The notes beneath the pieces are model-generated. The model ran no database searches, was not told the DNA's origin, and saw only the letters and a program-made list of their open reading frames with translations. Below, piece after piece: positions 41,321 through 43,710 of a DNA stretch of 43,710 nt (its first letter is position 1; every line of letters starts with the position of its first letter). Source of the DNA: an uncultured bacterium (GTDB lineage: Bacteria > Bacillota_I > Bacilli_A > RFN20 > CAG-826). Where the stretch lies: contig CASGAB010000009.1 of assembly GCA_949299395.1 (NCBI GenBank), positions 1-43,710 of the forward strand. Reading direction: 5' to 3'. A program made the translations under genes and the position numbers.

Positions 41321-42048
41321 TTTTTAAAATTGAAAGTGAAGATAATAAAATCGTTAAATACGTCAATAAACTTAAAAATACTAAATTCATGAAAGAAGAA
41401 GGAAGATTTATTATTGAAACTTTCCATCTTTTAGAAATGGCTAAAAAAGAAGATATCGACTTTGTTTTAACTTTAGAAAAACTCGATATTGATGACGAAA
41501 TTCCTCAATATATTGTTAATGAAAAGATAATGAAAAAATTAAGTGTTAATAAATCTTTTTCTAAAGTTATAGCCGTTTGTAAAATAAAAGAAGAAAAAGA
41601 AGAAAAGGATGAAGATTTAATTCTTTATTTAGATAATCTTCAAGATCCAGGAAATATTGGAACAATTTTAAGAACCGCTTTAGCTTTTAATGTAAAAACC
41701 ATTTATTCATCATCTTTTATTAGTATTTATAATCAAAAAACAATTCAAGCTTCTCAAGGCGCAATCTTTGAGTTGAATTTAAAAAAAGGCAGTAATAAAA
41801 TCTTATATGATTTAAAGAAGGACTATAAAATTGTAGGTACTGCTTTAAATGAAAAAACTATTGATTTAAGAGAATTTAATGCTCCTCAAAAAATAGTTTT
41901 AGTTTTAGGAAATGAAGGAAATGGCGTAAGTGACGAAGTATTAGATTTGTGCGATTATATAGTAAAAATTCCTATTACAAATATTGAATCTTTAAATGTT
42001 GGAATTGCTGGAGGAATACTTCTTTATACATTAAGGAATTCTAAATAA
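41317..42048 (+). CDS. SpoU/TrmH-family RNA methyltransferase (RlmB/TsnR-like)
   Basis: A 243-aa rRNA or tRNA ribose methyltransferase. It has an N-terminal substrate-binding part (about 1-95, opening ESEDNKIVKYVNKLKNTKF), then SpoU motif 1 LDNLQDPGNIGTILRTA, motif 2 LVLGNEGNGVSDEV and motif 3 IPITNIESLNVGIAGGILLY. The motifs are closer to the consensus than those of the paralogue at 2182-2922. The exact target is unknown. The ribosome site is AAAAGGAGAA, inside the end of the upstream gene. Confidence 0.9.
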   Translation: MIFKIESEDNKIVKYVNKLKNTKFMKEEGRFIIETFHLLEMAKKEDIDFVLTLEKLDIDDEIPQYIVNEKIMKKLSVNKSFSKVIAVCKIKEEKEEKDEDLILYLDNLQDPGNIGTILRTALAFNVKTIYSSSFISIYNQKTIQASQGAIFELNLKKGSNKILYDLKKDYKIVGTALNEKTIDLREFNAPQKIVLVLGNEGNGVSDEVLDLCDYIVKIPITNIESLNVGIAGGILLYTLRNSK

Positions 42049-42050
42049 TT

Positions 42051-43292
42051 ATGACTATTGCCTTACTTTTAATTATATATTTAGTTTTTATCTCGCTTGG
42101 TTTACCAGATTCACTTATTGGTACAACCTGGCCAGCTATATCAAATTCATTAAATATTCCTGAATCTTATCAGGGATTTTTAACGTGTTCTGTTAGCTTA
42201 TGTACGATTTTATCTTCGTTATCTACTCCATTTTTAGTTAAAAAGATAAAAACCAGTGGAACTGTTTGTGTTTCAATAGTTTTAACTGTAACTGGATTAG
42301 TAACTATGTCTTTTGTTCCTAATTTTTGGCTGATGATTTTAACAGCTATTCCTTTAGGTTTAGGAGCTGGAGCAATTGATACAGTTTTAAATAATTATAT
42401 AGCTTTACACTATAAAGCATTACATATGAACTGGCTTCATTCTTTTTGGGGAGTTGGAGCTACAGTTTCGCCTTTAATTGTTTCATATTTTTTAATGGAT
42501 AAAACAGGAACAACTGATCCAAATGGATGGAGAACTGGAGCCTTGGTTTTAGCCTGTATTCAAGCATCAATTTTTATTATTTCTTTATTGTCTTTACCAT
42601 TATGGAAAAGATGCGGAGTAATTTTTGTTGAAAGAGAAAAAAACAACGATATAAAAGAAGAAGAAACTTCTAGCGATGTTTCTTATAAAGAGATATTTAA
42701 AATTAAAGGAATTTATTCCGCATTAATCGCATTTTTAGCTTATATTGCTGTTGAATCATTAACTGGAATGTGGTTCTCATCAATGGTTTATTATGGAATT
42801 ACAGATAGTGCTGGAAATTCAATAGTTACCGAAAAAGATGCTGCTCAATGGGGAGCAATGTTTTATTTAGGAATTACTGCCGGAAGATTTATCTCAGGTC
42901 TTTTATCTTTAAAATTTAAAGAAAAAACAATGTTAAGAATTGGAGAAACAATCATTGTAATTGGATCGATTCTTTTGTTTATGACTTTTGAAGTAAAACT
43001 TATGCCTGTTGCAGTTGTTTTAATCGGTTTAGGATGTGCACCAATTTATCCAGCAATGTTAAAAGATACTCCAAATCGATTTGGAACAAATGTTTCTCAA
43101 AATATTATGTCTTTCCAAATGGCTGGAGCTTATATTTCAAATTTAGTAATCGCTCCTGCTTTTGGAATTTTAGCTAGATATACAACTTTCCTTTTATTAC
43201 CTTACTTTGTTATTGCTTTCTTAGTTTTATTAATTTTAGGAAATGAAGCTGTTTATATAGCTATAAAAAGAAAGCAAAAAGTAAGTAATTAA
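42051..43292 (+). CDS. major facilitator superfamily transporter
   Basis: A 413-aa integral membrane protein with about twelve helices in two halves, joined by a charged loop (about 188-215) rich in Lys and Glu. LGLPDSLIGTTWPAI in helix 1 and NWLHSFWGVGATVSP in helix 5 recall sugar-type MFS permeases of the FucP/YfkF-like groups. The substrate is not assignable. It starts 2 bp after the SpoU stop without a ribosome site, so it is probably coupled to it. The right end is followed by a hairpin and an insertion sequence. Confidence 0.85.
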   Translation: MTIALLLIIYLVFISLGLPDSLIGTTWPAISNSLNIPESYQGFLTCSVSLCTILSSLSTPFLVKKIKTSGTVCVSIVLTVTGLVTMSFVPNFWLMILTAIPLGLGAGAIDTVLNNYIALHYKALHMNWLHSFWGVGATVSPLIVSYFLMDKTGTTDPNGWRTGALVLACIQASIFIISLLSLPLWKRCGVIFVEREKNNDIKEEETSSDVSYKEIFKIKGIYSALIAFLAYIAVESLTGMWFSSMVYYGITDSAGNSIVTEKDAAQWGAMFYLGITAGRFISGLLSLKFKEKTMLRIGETIIVIGSILLFMTFEVKLMPVAVVLIGLGCAPIYPAMLKDTPNRFGTNVSQNIMSFQMAGAYISNLVIAPAFGILARYTTFLLLPYFVIAFLVLLILGNEAVYIAIKRKQKVSN

Positions 43293-43293
43293 C

Positions 43294-43313
43294 CATTTGT
43301 TCTTTAACAAATG
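43294..43313 (+). terminator. hairpin after the MFS gene, T-tract missing
   Basis: CATTTGTT and AACAAATG form a perfect 8-bp stem around CTTT, starting at the third base after the stop codon. It is followed by ATGTGAAAC, not T-rich sequence. It may be a terminator whose tail was displaced by the adjacent insertion sequence. Confidence 0.45.
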
Positions 43314-43314
43314 A

Positions 43315-43710
43315 TGTGAAACAAAATCGATAAAAATAAAAAGGGTAGCTGATATAATGTTTTTACCACAAAACAAGGAGGCTACCCATGGTAAATATTT
43401 TAACATTAAACGACACAAAAGTATCAAGCGATTTCCAAACAAGACAGAAAGCTGTAAAAGCTAGATGCATTAATAAACGGAGTGTTAAAAAGACATGTTC
43501 TTACTATCATTGTTCCAGATCTTCGCTGTGGAGATGGATTAAGAGATGGGAAAAAGACAAAAGTGATGAAAGCTTAGCATTGAAGTCACATAGACCTTTA
43601 ACAAAACATCTAAAATCATTAAATGAAGAATTGGTTAATAAAATTCTTAATATCCATAGACGTTCATCGGAAAAGACACCTTTTGAAATTTGGTGTGAAC
43701 TTTATGCTAT
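43315..43710 (+). mobile_element. left part of an insertion sequence, running off the window
   Basis: A transposase gene begins at 43388 and continues past the edge. The element's left end probably lies near 43315 (TGTGAAAC), but the terminal inverted repeat and target duplication cannot be verified without the right end. GGGTAGC (43343-43349) and GCTACCC (43381-43387) bracket a TATAAT-containing stretch and the AAGGAG ribosome site, so they could fold over the start of the gene. Base composition is less AT-rich than in neighbouring genes, in keeping with transfer. Confidence 0.65.
43388..43710 (+). CDS. transposase, N-terminal part (IS481/IS3-like helix-turn-helix), partial
   Basis: An open frame of 107 codons reaches the window edge. 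The translation is basic and carries a helix-turn-helix typical of IS481/IS3-like transposases: CSYYHCSRSSLWRWIKRWEK, then LKSHRPLTKHLKSL, a second helical unit LNEELVNKILNIHRRSS and KTPFEIWCEL. The DDE catalytic domain would be to the right, outside the window. ATG 43388 has AAGGAG at 43375-43380 with good spacing. The family assignment is moderate. Confidence 0.8.
   Translation, partial: MVNILTLNDTKVSSDFQTRQKAVKARCINKRSVKKTCSYYHCSRSSLWRWIKRWEKDKSDESLALKSHRPLTKHLKSLNEELVNKILNIHRRSSEKTPFEIWCELYA

Noticed and set aside
43236-43442. A 68-codon minus-strand frame across the MFS end and IS start
   Set aside because: It crosses a gene end, a hairpin and the IS boundary, and has no start signal.
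1-43710. CRISPR arrays, prophage structural genes or defence clusters
   Set aside because: No regularly spaced repeats longer than the TACTAA set and no cas, phage structural or toxin-antitoxin genes were recognised. Nearly all genes are housekeeping.

Overview
The window is about 28-30% GC (estimated by eye), is densely coded, and reads with the standard bacterial code: every tryptophan seen is TGG, and TGA occurs only twice, as a stop. The gene set (DnaB/DnaI primosome, Gram-positive type DnaE, CdaA, a T-box in front of thrS, Rex, AdhE, an [FeFe] hydrogenase) points to an anaerobic, fermentative low-GC Bacillota, perhaps an uncultured gut Bacilli or Mollicutes-related lineage. That placement is inference. 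Almost everything is chromosomal core. The only mobile signals are a lone tyrosine recombinase at the left edge and the start of an insertion sequence at the right edge.

Layout. 1-2931 (mostly minus): tRNA-Gly(CCC), a diverged tyrosine recombinase, then a SpoU methyltransferase and MerR regulator pair. 3081-8928 (plus): a tight run with a FAD oxidoreductase, diadenylate cyclase CdaA, a Nudix-like protein, DeoD, a membrane-anchored NERD protein and two polytopic membrane proteins. 9065-12333: rex-adhE. 12499-13359 (minus): a PHP phosphatase. 13474-15809: [FeFe] hydrogenase and a ureohydrolase. 15932-17373: gpmA and a CvpA-like protein. 17423-22109 (minus): pfkA-pyk, then thrS behind a T-box with a threonine ACC specifier. 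22319-24451 (plus): dnaB-dnaI. 24448-33772 (minus): ackA-nrnA-dnaE-polA-mutM/coaE, the last gene being an in-frame MutM-CoaE fusion. 33909-38321: glgB and glgP. 38374-43292: a Pr6Pr membrane protein, a CBS protein, an ECF S component, a TudS-like protein, a YgjP-like metallopeptidase, a second SpoU methyltransferase and an MFS transporter. The window ends in an IS transposase.

How the genes work together. GlgP and GlgB handle alpha-glucan storage. PfkA, GpmA and Pyk are glycolytic. AdhE, AckA and the hydrogenase dispose of electrons and carbon as ethanol, acetate and H2, with Rex as the likely NADH sensor. Many of the genes from thrS to ackA are also found close together in Bacillus, so this block looks like inherited order rather than transfer.

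Most notable observations. (1) Three promoters (rex-adhE, hydrogenase, glgB) share the same element, CGGTAAAAA, exactly 5 nt after the -10 hexamer. (2) A perfect 10-bp-arm dyad lies in the core promoter of the hydrogenase. (3) Several genes look leaderless, and many others have no Shine-Dalgarno sequence. (4) MutM and CoaE are fused. (5) The dnaBI terminator lies antisense inside the coding end of mutM-coaE. (6) A strong internal ribosome site sits at the AdhE domain junction. (7) A hairpin and G-rich island lies between adhE and the PHP gene. I did not find an obvious new defence or mobile system. The strongest candidate for something undescribed is the shared promoter element on fermentation and glycogen genes.
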